From positions 48,765,891 through 48,829,890 of the forward strand of contig CALNVZ010003426.1 of assembly GCA_940671915.1 (NCBI GenBank): a stretch of 64,000 nucleotides of DNA. The letters are read 5' to 3'. The notes beneath the pieces were generated by a model. That model was given only the letters and a program-made list of their open reading frames with translations, searched no databases and was not told where the DNA came from. Shown here one piece after another: positions 10,528 through 21,117 of this stretch. This DNA comes from Paracentrotus lividus (Eukaryota; Echinodermata; Echinoidea; Camarodonta; Echinidae). Each line of letters begins with the position of its first letter. Positions within the stretch are counted from its first letter, which is position 1. Position numbers and translations under genes: made by a program.

Positions 10528-11495
10528 TACTGGGATCAACTGTTGCTTTTCAATTCAATCTATATAGGCCTACAATTCTTTCCTGTGTGTTCACTAGTTC
10601 TGGACTCTTGAAAATCTTTTGTAGCTGATGGCCTGCTACGAGCTGACAAAGCTACAATGCTACTAAATTCGTTTTCCCCATTTTCCTGGGTCCATGTGCA
10701 CCACAGCATAGGCTAAAGCTTACGTTTTTTGGTAGTGGTCTACATAATGTGTGTTCATTTTATTATTTTGAATGAAGGGTGCAGAGAAAGTATGTCTTAA
10801 TTTATTTGAGGCGGTACGGATGACTTGTCTAGGGTTTCGTTTTGTTTTGAGGGTTTTTTTTCCAAAATGTATTGACTTGATTCTAAGTTTGGAATAGGGC
10901 TATTATTCTCGGTCAAAATTGCCACGTTCTAGTGATTTCTTAAAGAAATTATTTGCGTTATACTAATTTTGGTTGTATGTATTGATTTGCTGTAATTTGT
11001 TTATACATGTATAATTGTTAGTTATATACATTTCACTAACAAATTATTATTATTTTGTTTTTATAAAGGTGTAAAATTGGTGAATATAATGTTGAGCAAT
11101 TAATAACAATAATAATAATAATAATCTTAAACACAAGAAATTTTTACTAATAATTATGTTAGATCATTATTCGGTATTGGTGAAACCACACGCAGACAAA
11201 CACACAACATAAGAAGGAAAAATCCTGGTGTAAGATTGTTTTATTTGAAAATAAAGCACTGACATTTCGTCTAATTCTTTCTTAATCTAATGACCACTTG
11301 TATTTGCCAATTCGTCTTAATTTAGCCAATTTGTCTGATTGCTTTTTCGTCATTAAAATAGAAGACGTGAGCTGGAGTTTCCTCAATAGTGTAGAGTTGC
11401 CGTTGATGAAGCTCGTTCTACACAAATGAACGACCATCACAACTTGGCAACAAAATTCTTTCTCTTGTTTTCTCTGTCGAGTGTCTTCAAATAGT
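10528..11495. other. Gene-free stretch with remnant foldback units at ~11268-11345
   Basis: No exon recognised. ATTTCGTCTAATTC, TTAATCTAATGACCACTTG and GCCAATTTGTCTGATTGC at 11268-11345 resemble the unit of the foldback elements at 5785 and 52740 and may be a fragment of one. An (AAT)n run lies near 11106-11124. Confidence 0.5.
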
Positions 11496-11499
11496 GTCA

Positions 11500-12322
11500 G
11501 GAATGTTCCTCTTCTTAACAGATTATCTGCTATATCCAATCAACAGAATCCTCCCAACTCGTGTTGTAGCCACAAATACTGCTTGCCACTCTATAGAGGT
11601 TGTAAACAACGATCATTCGTTGTACATGTTTGTCTGCAACATGACGACAATAAACAATTCTCTGCTTATAGTTTTGTCGCCACAGTTGCTTGCCACTCTA
11701 CAGATGTTGTCAAGAACATTCATTGTTTACATTTGTCTACGACATGATGGCAATAAACTCTTATCTGCTGGTGATGTTCCCGCCATTATTCCTTGGCACT
11801 CTAAGAAAGTTGTAGACAATAATAATTCTTTGTACATATTTGTCTGTAACATGACGTAAATAAACTCTTCTCTGCTGATGGTATTGTCACCACTTTTGAT
11901 TGCCACTCTACAGATGTTGTCAAAAATGATCATTCATTACACGTTCGTCTGCAACATCTCATTCACAAATCCTTCTCTGCTGATGTTGTTGCGGCAATTG
12001 TTGCTTGCCACTCTATGGATGTTGTAGACAACTTTCATTCTTTGTACAAGTTTTCTGCAACATGACAGCAATAAAATATTCTCTACTAATGGTGTTGCCG
12101 CTATTTTTGCTTGTCACCGTAGGATGTGGTAGACAACTTTCATTCTTTGTACAAGTTTGTCTGCAACGTGACAGCAATAAAATCTTCTCTAATGATGGTG
12201 TTGTAGTCATTTTTGCTTACCACTCTAAGGATGTTGTAGACAACTTTCATTCTTTGTACATGTTTGTCTGCAACATGACGGCAATAAACTCTTCTCTGCT
12301 AATGGTGTTGTCGCCACTGTTG
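11500..12322 (-). repeat. ~106-bp tandem array derived from the last centrin-like coding segment
   Basis: Seven near-full units begin with variants of CTTGCCACTCTA at 11582, 11689, 11792, 11899, 12004, 12110 and 12216 (spacings 103-107 bp), with a partial unit before 11582. On the minus strand each unit reads as versions of SGDNTISREEFIAVMLQ then TNMYKE and a stop, plus ~30 bp of 3' UTR. The unit at the 12.25-12.32 kb end is the functional exon end; the rest lie downstream of the stop codon. Units differ by substitutions and small indels. Confidence 0.92.
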
Positions 12323-14558
12323 CTGGCTTCTTCGACCATCTCTTTGATCATGCTGTCGCTGACCTTTACCCCGACTTCCTTAGCAACCAGCTTGAGGTCA
12401 TCTGTTGTCAGGCAGCCTTTCTTTCCTGCATGGGATACGTAGATGAAGAAGAAAAAGTTTAAAGGAGAACCGAACCAAAGTGCAAAATATTTCCATCAAT
12501 AAATCTGGCATTTTCTCCGATCCGGGCTTTCTTTTAGGGTAAGGGTTACGATAATATATTGCATTGGGTTTAGGGTAAGGATTAGATTAAGTGTTCAGCT
12601 TAAAAATTATTCCAAACCTAGACTAGTCTAAGGCTGAATTTAGCCTTTCGATTAGTGTTTGGGATTGACTGTGAAGCAATCTCTGGAGCAAATTGAACTT
12701 CTCTCCGTCTATCTATCTACGTCATGCATATTAGCTTTCATCGTGTGAAAAATCTATATCATTGATCTCGAAGTATTCTTCCAGTTGCCCTGCCGAAGAG
12801 CGACCCCATCCCCTTCTCTCTCTCTCTGTCTTGTTCTGTCTCTCTATCTCCCCCCCCCCCCCTCTCTCTGCCGTCTTATCTCTCAAACCCTATATATTTC
12901 TTCAAAAACCCTTTATATCTTCATCTCATAACCCTAATATCTTTACCGTAGTCCATCATATCGAATCCTTGGTGTATCTCGCCGTAGATATCCCTTGAAT
13001 CGCCCTGTCGGTGAGCAACCAACTCAACAAAGTCCGGAAAAGTCACCTCACTGTCATTACAATGGGAAAAAACGGTATAGAAGGGACCCTTAGTTGCATA
13101 TTTAACTCACGGTTATAAGTTAACATAACTAACACATTTGGCTGCTTACCAAATTTGAAACAATATAAATGCAATATTGTGGCTATTCAAACACGTTAGA
13201 AGAGGAAAAACACATTTACTGATCATTTGCTGGTTTCCTTATATTATTCGCGTTTGCCTATGTCATATTTTTTCCAAAATAGATTATGACTAAAAAACTA
13301 TAATCAACAACTGTACTACAAAACTTTCCAAACCTCACTAAAAATGAAACAATTTGTTTTTGGTTACTTACCCTATCCGCCTGCCAATATCCGCTGGAGA
13401 GAGAGAGAAAAAAAGGGGGAATATTTGTAAAGTCACATCGTGTAAGAACAAAAATTATGTAGATAATCACCATAATCATCACCATCACCATATCATCATC
13501 ATCATCATCATCAATACCTCTTCATCACCATCTTCATCAGCTCCGTCATCAATTTCATCATCAGCCTCATCATTATCTGCATCATCATCCGCTTCACCAT
13601 TATCTGCATCATCATCATTATCATCATCATCATTATCATCATCATCATTATCATCATCATCATCATCTTCCTCACCACCTTCTTCATCAATTCATCATAA
13701 TCATCACTTCATCATCACCATCATCATCATCTTCATTATCACCATCATCACCATCACCAGATCAACATCATCAGCATTATCATCACCACCGTATTTCTGA
13801 CAGATTTACATACCTAGAGCTTCATCGATTTGCTCATGAGAAAGCTTAAACCCAAGTACTCTCATCGCCCTCCGAAGATCAAATGCATCGATGCATCTAT
13901 TAAAACAAGAATTCATGCAAAAGGGTTTTCTAGTCTGTAACACCGATTAGGTGATTATGAAATATTATTGAACTATTTCGTCTTCATAATCATAACAATT
14001 ATGTTTGCTTTGCAGGAGAATTTTTCTTGTTCTTTTGTTTTTCTTTCTTCTCCTTCTACTCCTTCTTCTTCTTCTTCTCCTTCTCCTTCTTCTTCTTCTT
14101 CTTCTTCTTCGTTTTCTTCAGTTGAGCCTAGTAGCCCTTATCTCAAATTATGTGTTTGTTTTAATGATTCATAAGCCCAATTGTTAATTCTTGCTTATGA
14201 TACTGATAATTATGTAAAATCTATGATATTTCTCAAAATTTACCAAAGTGAAATTTGACCACCTGGACATATACTGATCGAATTCCATCATGACCATGTT
14301 GACTTACCCTTTTTTGTCTTTATCAAACGTTTCAAAGACCATTCTCAAATCACGAAGCTCCTGGGCGGTGAATTGAGAGGTGAGGGCGTGGTCTATCTCG
14401 GCCACATGATCACGTTGCTCCAATGAGAGCAGGAGATTGGTGGCCACGCCCCGACGCCCCTGGGAGGAGGCGGGGGATGGTGAAGCCGTTGCTGATTTGG
14501 ATGAGGCGCCATTTGGAAAGGAATTAGAACCTTGTCGATTTCCAAAACCAGAAGACAT
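12247..14558 (-). CDS. Centrin-like four-EF-hand protein, 212 residues, five exons
   Basis: Calcium-binding protein of the centrin/caltractin type; centrins act at centrioles, basal bodies and contractile fibres. Exons (minus strand): 14308-14558, 13814-13896, 13372-13393, 12947-13050 and 12247-12425. Phases 2, 1, 2, 1 join perfectly and all splice sites are GT-AG. The protein has a ~65-residue Ser/Ala/Pro-rich lead. EF1 loop is DKDKKGCIDAFD, followed by LRRAMRVLGF. A degenerate EF2 is completed by the microexon (ADIGRRIGEVTFPDF). EF3 is DYGKKGCLTTDD and EF4 is SNSGDNTISREE, ending MLQTNMYKE. Most loops lack the usual Glu at position 12 or other ligands, so calcium binding is probably weak except at EF1 or EF4. 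The N-terminal lead is longer than in vertebrate centrins. The final exon grades into the 106-bp array. Orthology to a particular centrin is not decided. Confidence 0.87.
13372..13393 (-). CDS. 22-nt microexon of the centrin-like gene
   Basis: Flanked on the minus strand by a pyrimidine tract ending CTCTCTCCAG and by the donor GTAAGTAA. It contributes two bases, six codons and two bases, converting phase 1 to phase 2. Without it exon 13814-13896 cannot join exon 12947-13050 in frame. With it the product reads LADIGRRIGEVTFPDF, which aligns with the second EF-hand of centrins. Confidence 0.85.
13460..14115. repeat. (ATC)n and (CTT)n microsatellites in centrin-like introns
   Basis: ATC-type array at about 13460-13790 with CTC and TTA variants, and a CTT/CTC array at about 14045-14112. 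The second exon (13814-13896) lies between them. Both produce spurious Ser-, His- or Leu-rich frames. Confidence 0.9.
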
Positions 14559-15204
14559 CTTTTAAGAAAGTGATAAATAAATAATAAATGCTTAAAATGC
14601 ATGAGGTTGTTGAAAATGAAGAACCGAATGAACTTCATTTTTTTTCTAGACATTGTTTTCTTGATCAGGAGTAGGTCTACGTAATTTTAAAGTGTAAGTA
14701 TTGTTTTTTCGTAATAAAGATGGACAGACAATATAGGACTTTTATGAACAAAATGCATTGCCATATCGGCCTCCTTCCATTCATCTGTCATAATAGGAAA
14801 TGCAATAAGAGATTAATATTCTGCAGAAGGTCATAGTAGGAAAGTATTTACAAAAAAACAACAACAACAACAACAACAAACAAACAAACAAACAAACATA
14901 CAAACACCTAAAAAAATTAAAAAAATAAAAATACTCTTCAAGAATCCCCTATACAAGTTATGTAGGTCCTACAGTCATGTTTTAATAAACTCTTGTCGGA
15001 AAAGTTGTATATGGATTATCATAATGAATGAAAATTGATATCCTGAACTGATATAAACTGAAACGTGCATAAAATTCACACCCATATCCAAGACTAGTAC
15101 TTATATGGAACCTACCCTTTCATATATGGCATAAAAATATACATTAGCTCTACGTGTATCAAAATATAGCTAACATGGCATTAATTATAGCTTTGAACTA
15201 CATA
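14559..15204. other. 5' flank of the centrin-like gene, no other gene seen
   Basis: Contains AT-rich sequence and a CAACAA/CAAACAAA tract at 14863-14898. The promoter of the minus-strand centrin-like gene should lie here, but no core element is clear. Confidence 0.5.
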
Positions 15205-16204
15205 CACTGTCGTCATAAAGGTGGAATATTTTTTTCTGGCTCATGCGTCATTATGTTCCTCCGTTATTAATTTCTTGAATGTGTTTGTCACCGCTTTCAC
15301 TTCTGGGATCCTGGGTATATTTTGGACGTTCCCTCAACCCTTCCCGGGGATTTTTCTTCAAGAAAGTTTGTCACCCCCAGAAGATGGCAATTTTTGTCAT
15401 TTTTCTTATTTTGGGGTCCCTTTTTTGTTCACGCGACCCACCAAGGCCCCCTCAGTCCTACCCCAAGGAAACACGTCTGAGATGGGGATTTGTTATTGTT
15501 CTTTAAATTAAATCTAGAGTTATGGTAACAGGCTCGAGTCTTTTGTCTAGGGGAGGGGTTAAAATTTATTTTGATTTGGGTTCAACATTCATTTTATTCA
15601 TTTTTACACCATGGAAATTTCTATCTTCCCTTAATTGTATTGTAAAATTTCAACCAAACGTAAATAAAAATAAAATATGATCAATAATGATTATTTACAG
15701 CCTTGTCATCAAGGCTAAAGAAAATTTAAGGGGAAAATGATGATATTTAAGGGTTAAAGGTGGTTTTTCATTTCTTTTGTTTTCAGTATAAAGATGGAAT
15801 AAAATATTCCGAATTTTCACCAATGTCGTTTTTACTTCAACCCCTCCCCTAGACAAGGGACCTTAGCCTGTCCCCAGAAATATAGATTTAACTTAAAGAA
15901 CAATATAAAACAGTACACCTCAGTCGCGTTACCTGGGGGTAGGACTGAGGGGGGGGGGGGGCTTGATCGGCCGGGAAAACAAAAAGGGGCCCCCAAAAAA
16001 GAAAAAATGACAAAAATTGGCATCACGGGGGTTGACAAAACTTTTTTGGAAAAAGGTCCACGTGAAGGGTTGGGAGAATGTCCAAGATATAGCCAGGGTC
16101 CAAAAAAGTAAAAGCAGGGACAAACATATTCAAGAAATTAAAGTCAGCGCAAAATCATGTCGCTATAGCGGCAAAACAATATTCCACCTTCATGACGGAC
16201 AGTG
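15205..16204. mobile_element. 1-kb inverted-repeat element, copy 2 (TIR CACTGTCGTCATAAAGG)
   Basis: Same architecture and length (1,000 bp) as the element at 7415-8412: TA flanks at 15203-15204 and 16205-16206, ~370-bp inverted arms, and the shared internal block TCTAGGGGAGGGGTT with its inverse. The two copies are clearly diverged from each other, and within each copy the arms are also diverged, so neither is a very recent insertion. Confidence 0.88.
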
Positions 16205-17756
16205 TAGTAATTGGAATTTAAAACGAAAAGGCTTTGCTGAACATCGCAGCAACTTAGTGTAAAAAAAAACAAAAAACAAAAAACAAAAAAAAACATATAC
16301 AATCATGTACTTTGTGGAAAAATAAAACCCAGTACATTCCGATTGTGAGGAAATTATATCTTTATTTATCTTCGACATTTAGATTAAAAAAAAAATTAAA
16401 ACATGATGCACGCCTATGTACCCATGTAAGTAAAAAATATACCCAAATAGTATTTTATTGATAATTTACAATATTCTATCTTTATTCTACTTACCTTTAT
16501 TTAAACCGATGTTAGTACAGTGAGAAATCGGAGGAAAAGATGCAAGTCCCTTCAATTAACCAGCCTCAAAACGCAATCAAAGGCTGCTCCATGCAAGCAT
16601 TCCCAGATGTCCAAAGTTCAGGAAAACATTGGATACTTGACTTAATATCAACGACATCGATCACAATACTTCAGACACTTGATAACAAAGGTTTCCTTGT
16701 AAACAATATTGTTTCTAAGGATAATAATACACCGATACTAGAAGTTCGTCTTTGACTAATCGTTCAAAACTTGAGACATATTATATTCGTACGGTCGACG
16801 AATGATTACTAAAAACGGGAACTAATTATGCAAGCAAGCTACGCGTTTATTGTGGACAAAATGACACTATACATTCTGGCGGACCCGTTAACAGAAAAAC
16901 AATGAACGTAGCTCACAGGTGTAATTAGCAAAACGTCTTGCAAGTACTTTTGTTGCTAAGAAGATACACACATGATATTGGGTGGCTGACGACACACAAT
17001 TTATGACTACTAGTATACTTTAGCTCGTGTTATAGGCCCGAGGTTATTGTCTGAGTGTCACTAGTGAGTGTTTGATTAACAGATAATGAATTACAAGGTA
17101 GTTGGGTGAAAGATGTTGTGGCGTAAAAGGGTTCTCTTTTTGATGGTCTTTAATTCTCCTTTTCTCAGTCTTAATTTATAATAATTCTCCTGTTTGATCT
17201 GTTATAATATTTCCTTGTAGAATATTACCATATCATATTTCATATCTCCTTATATCTCCATATGACATTTATTTTTATTTACCGTCATCATTCCTTAATT
17301 TCATTTTCAGCTTATAATCACTTCCTTTTAACCACATTACAATTTACATATCAACTTTTAGGGGCTAATAAAGGAAACATTTTGGTGGGTAAATTGGATA
17401 CTAAATATTTATCCCAAAAAGCATAAATTGTCCCCTAAAAAAATAAAAATAAATAATAATAATAAAGCTAGATATTCAGAGAGAGAGAGAGAGGGGGGGG
17501 GGCCTTGAGAGAGAGGACTACTTCAATATTTGATCTCCTCGGAAAATATTTGCGTTCCTTCCTCTCTCAACTTTACCTGCGCTTTCTTCTATAATACAAA
17601 TAGAAACCAAGAAGTGTTTTAAGACGAACCTATTGTTGAGCACTAATAGTGTAACACTGATTTGCATAGGGTTGGCACGGGAAGGTTGGCAGGTGCATCC
17701 CAAAAAGGCTAGAGAAAAAAAAAACACCATTACATGTCGCGTAGGTATGAAGGTAT
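16205..17756. other. Gene-free stretch
   Basis: No exon recognised on either strand. It includes an A-rich CAAAAAA tract at 16261-16293, a GAGA/G run at 17477-17517 and AT-rich DNA. Confidence 0.6.
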
Positions 17757-17863
17757 CAGGGCCCATATTCATAAAACCTCATTAAAGCTAGTTGTCAACT
17801 AATTACATAGGGAACAGTTAGGTGACAACTAGGCCTGTGAAGGTTTTATGAATATGGACCCTG
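17757..17863. mobile_element. 107-bp miniature inverted-repeat element
   Basis: CAGGGCCCATATTCATAAAA at 17757 pairs with TTTTATGAATATGGACCCTG ending at 17863, and inner arms around AGTTGTCA pair as well. It is non-coding. Confidence 0.75.
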
Positions 17864-17913
17864 AACGATAGAAAAGGTAGTATAATTTCAAAGAGAGAAC
17901 CCGAGTTCAAAAG

Positions 17914-18101
17914 TACAGTACACTCCCGTTATAACGAGTTTCTCGCGACCAAGACAATTACCTCTGTATAATGAAGTCTAGACACACTGCACACACAGAC
18001 ACATAATAATGCACATGTTTGAATCGGGATTGGAAGACCTGCCTCGTTAATTTATAACAAAATCTCGTATTTGTGATCGTTATAATGGGAGTAGACATGT
18101 A
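17914..18101. mobile_element. Pogo/Tigger-like miniature element
   Basis: CAGTACACTCCCGTTATAAC at 17916 is inverted at the right end (GTTATAATGGGAGTAGACA...TGTA). The CAGT..ACTCCCRTTATAACGA terminus and TA flanks are typical of pogo-type elements. Related termini occur at 24131, 26229 and 41028-41182. Confidence 0.65.
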
Positions 18102-21100
18102 CATGCTGAAGCTACCCATGTGGCTTGTATTATCAGTAGATCTACACCTATGTCGAATTCAGGCAACACTGCCTTAATTGAATTGGGACCATACAAATTT
18201 GTTCAATTTAGGAGAAATTGGACTTATGAGAGGTGAATAACACATGTCTTGCATAATCTGGAATAAAAAATTGATTTGATTTGGAGAGATTATTCCACTT
18301 GAGACTTATGCAGAGTAGACTGTATACTATAGTTACTCCTTAATTATATCATACTCGCTCTCAGTGCAAATAACACAATAAATAGAATTAATATTTGTAA
18401 ACGTGTAAGTAATAGATGGAAGCATATTTATTATTGTACATGTACTATATACATAATTGGACTTCAATATTTCTGCATCAAATTAAATCACACGAGAAAA
18501 ACAAAGCATTTATACAACACAAATAATTTTTACTCAAAAAAATATCAAGGTATAATAAAATACAATTGAATTGACTGCAATAAAGCAGAGCAAACATAAT
18601 CATGTCAATAAATGTTGGGACAAACAATAATAAAATAAGCAGTGCATGGTAGAGTCTAGCAGACTAGAATAACAATTTCTAATTTCTATGAAAATATATT
18701 ATCAGAAGTGGCTAAAAATTGTAGAGAAGAAAGGCAAATAAAAAACAATTGAGTGACTTTCAACCCAAAATTTGTGAAGTCTTAAAATGAAATTTTAAAT
18801 GCCAGAGAGCAGATTTTCTCTTTTACTTTTTAAATAATATTAAAAAAGTCTTGAGTAATTTTAACACTGGAAAGTAGTTAAAGAGAAAATGAATTATTAT
18901 AATAGTAGGTAATAAGTACATTGGTGCAAAAAATATGAACATGAAAATCTCAATGTGAAGATATTCTTATAATTTAGAGGAACAGACAAGTCATTATACC
19001 TACATTTTCTAGTCAGTGCAAGAAATTAAAACAAAAAAAAGCACATCCACCACACTCATGAGAAGTTATTACTTTTCTATTGCACTTTTCAACAACCTGA
19101 ACTTTAAAGCCAGCCATTAAGTCAGAAATAAACCTAACAAGAGGGAACGGTAACAATATATCTAGTAATAACCAATGCACATTGTTTTTTTTTCAATGAT
19201 TTTTATTGAAAAACAGGTTAAAATGCCAATAATTAAATTTTCTTGATGAGGACATTTTTTCAAACGATGCCCTTACTGTGTTGAAAAATAAAACAATTTA
19301 TTTATCTATTTATTTATTTTTTTGGGGGGGCAAAATTTTGATCAGTGGAATCTGTATAACATGTATTGCAAGATCCATGATATAAAAAGCAGTATTATCT
19401 GGTGACAAGAAACTTGTTTTAGAGAATTTTCATTGTATACAATGTAACCCGTGTTGCACAGAAACTCTTCAAGTTTTAAAAAATATTTTTAAATACACCA
19501 TCATCTCATAATTTAGCATTAATGGTGAAAAGCACACAATAGTTTTTGTAACATATCATTAGTGGTGAACAAGAAGGGCATCTGAACTTGATACTATCAT
19601 TCCCCCCCCCCCCCAACAATATGATGTGTTGTGTTGGGGTGTTTTATATTATTTTTTTTTACCACTTGAAGAGATGTTCAAAAGTTTTTCCTCCTATAAA
19701 TTGACCATCCTATCAGCCTCAGATTGTAAAGAAATATGATCAAAGCAATTTTCAACAGTTTTATGATTAAGTGGTTCATGGTATACCAGATACAGCAATT
19801 TTCTGCTCTATTATCATGGGTTACTTACAAAAAATTTTGAGCTAATTGTGACAAAATTTCCCTACTTCTCACAATCTTCTTTGTAATGAATCTGAAATTT
19901 GTTTTGTTACCGTAGTAACAAAGGCGATAAAAAGATTTCATGGGAAACCTTTTTACAAGTCAACAATAATACAAATATATTTAGAAGTATATGATACAGA
20001 AATACATATATAATAAACATTTCTAGTTTACATCTAGTAAAATACTAGATTATAAGTAAATTGCATTGCAAGCATTGCTTTTGAGTGTCTTGAAGTAAGT
20101 TTTGCTCTATAAAGAACAAAAAACGACAAGTTCGCTCTGGACAAAGATACATACTTCAATAAAATAGCGACTTCATGTATAAGATATACATTATGATGTC
20201 ACTCACATTGCAAGGGGATTTCATTGCCCGAATATCAACAAATGCATTCACTTGAAAACTTAATGTAGAAGGGATTTTAATAACAGCTTAAAATTAGATG
20301 AATGATTTTTCCACAAAATAACACAGAAAATCAAAATTAAAATAATTTGAGAGCTAATATTTCAAAGCTCACAGAAAAACTGAAAAGTGACAGTTACATA
20401 AGTTTTGATTTCATTTAGCAGGATTGAAAATAGTGCAGCATAAAAATACCTGCATATTTTACAATGCAATTTCTATAAGGTGCAATAAGTGTATAATACA
20501 TGAGTTACCGCAAGTGCAGATAAAAATCAGCAAAATGCTATGAAATTTTAAAAATAACTGTTAAATAATTGTTTTCACAGTTAGCCGCTTTCTTAATAGC
20601 TCTTGCATGTTACTAATATTTTTTTCTTGTGGGGGGGGGGGTTGCTTCATTTAAAATGAGCAATACCAGAATATCTTAAGTCTTTGAGTTCATAGTTTCT
20701 AACTCCCCACCCATTTATAACTCAACATAAAATTCATTCATTAAGAAGACATTAATTAAGGAATACATTTACAAAACAAAAAACATGTTATTATCAACTA
20801 GCCTTAAGATATCGGGGGAGGAGGGAGGGGGGGGGTTGATTCACTAACAGCTAAAATCAATCCTAAATATGAACCTATAACATGGCTATTGATCTTAAAA
20901 CTGATTTTATCCCAGTTGGGATTGATTTTAGTGAATCACCCCCCCCCCCAATCCATAAATCATTTATTAAAGGTTTTGAACAATCAATGCCAAACCAGAG
21001 ACACAGCATCAGATCATCTGATAAAACCACTTTCAATTATCAATGTTGCAGTATTATTCATAAATGGGAATTAAACATGTAATTATATAAAACTATCTAC

Positions 21101-21117
21101 TTGACCATCAGTCAGTG
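18102..21117 (-). other. Downstream flank of the acid lipase gene, probable long 3' UTR and intergenic DNA
   Basis: No exon found. The sequence is AT-rich with several poly-C or poly-G runs (about 19604, 20631, 20828 and 20940). The minus-strand lipase stop is at 21118, so its 3' UTR must start here. Several TTTATT (AATAAA on the minus strand) hexamers are present, and I cannot choose among them. Confidence 0.55.

Noticed and set aside
11500..12322. CRISPR-like array
   Set aside because: Units are contiguous with no spacers, ~106 bp, and derive from a coding exon of a eukaryotic gene.
13354..13800. Ser-rich 148-codon plus-strand frame
   Set aside because: A translation of the intronic (ATC)n microsatellite opposite the centrin-like gene.
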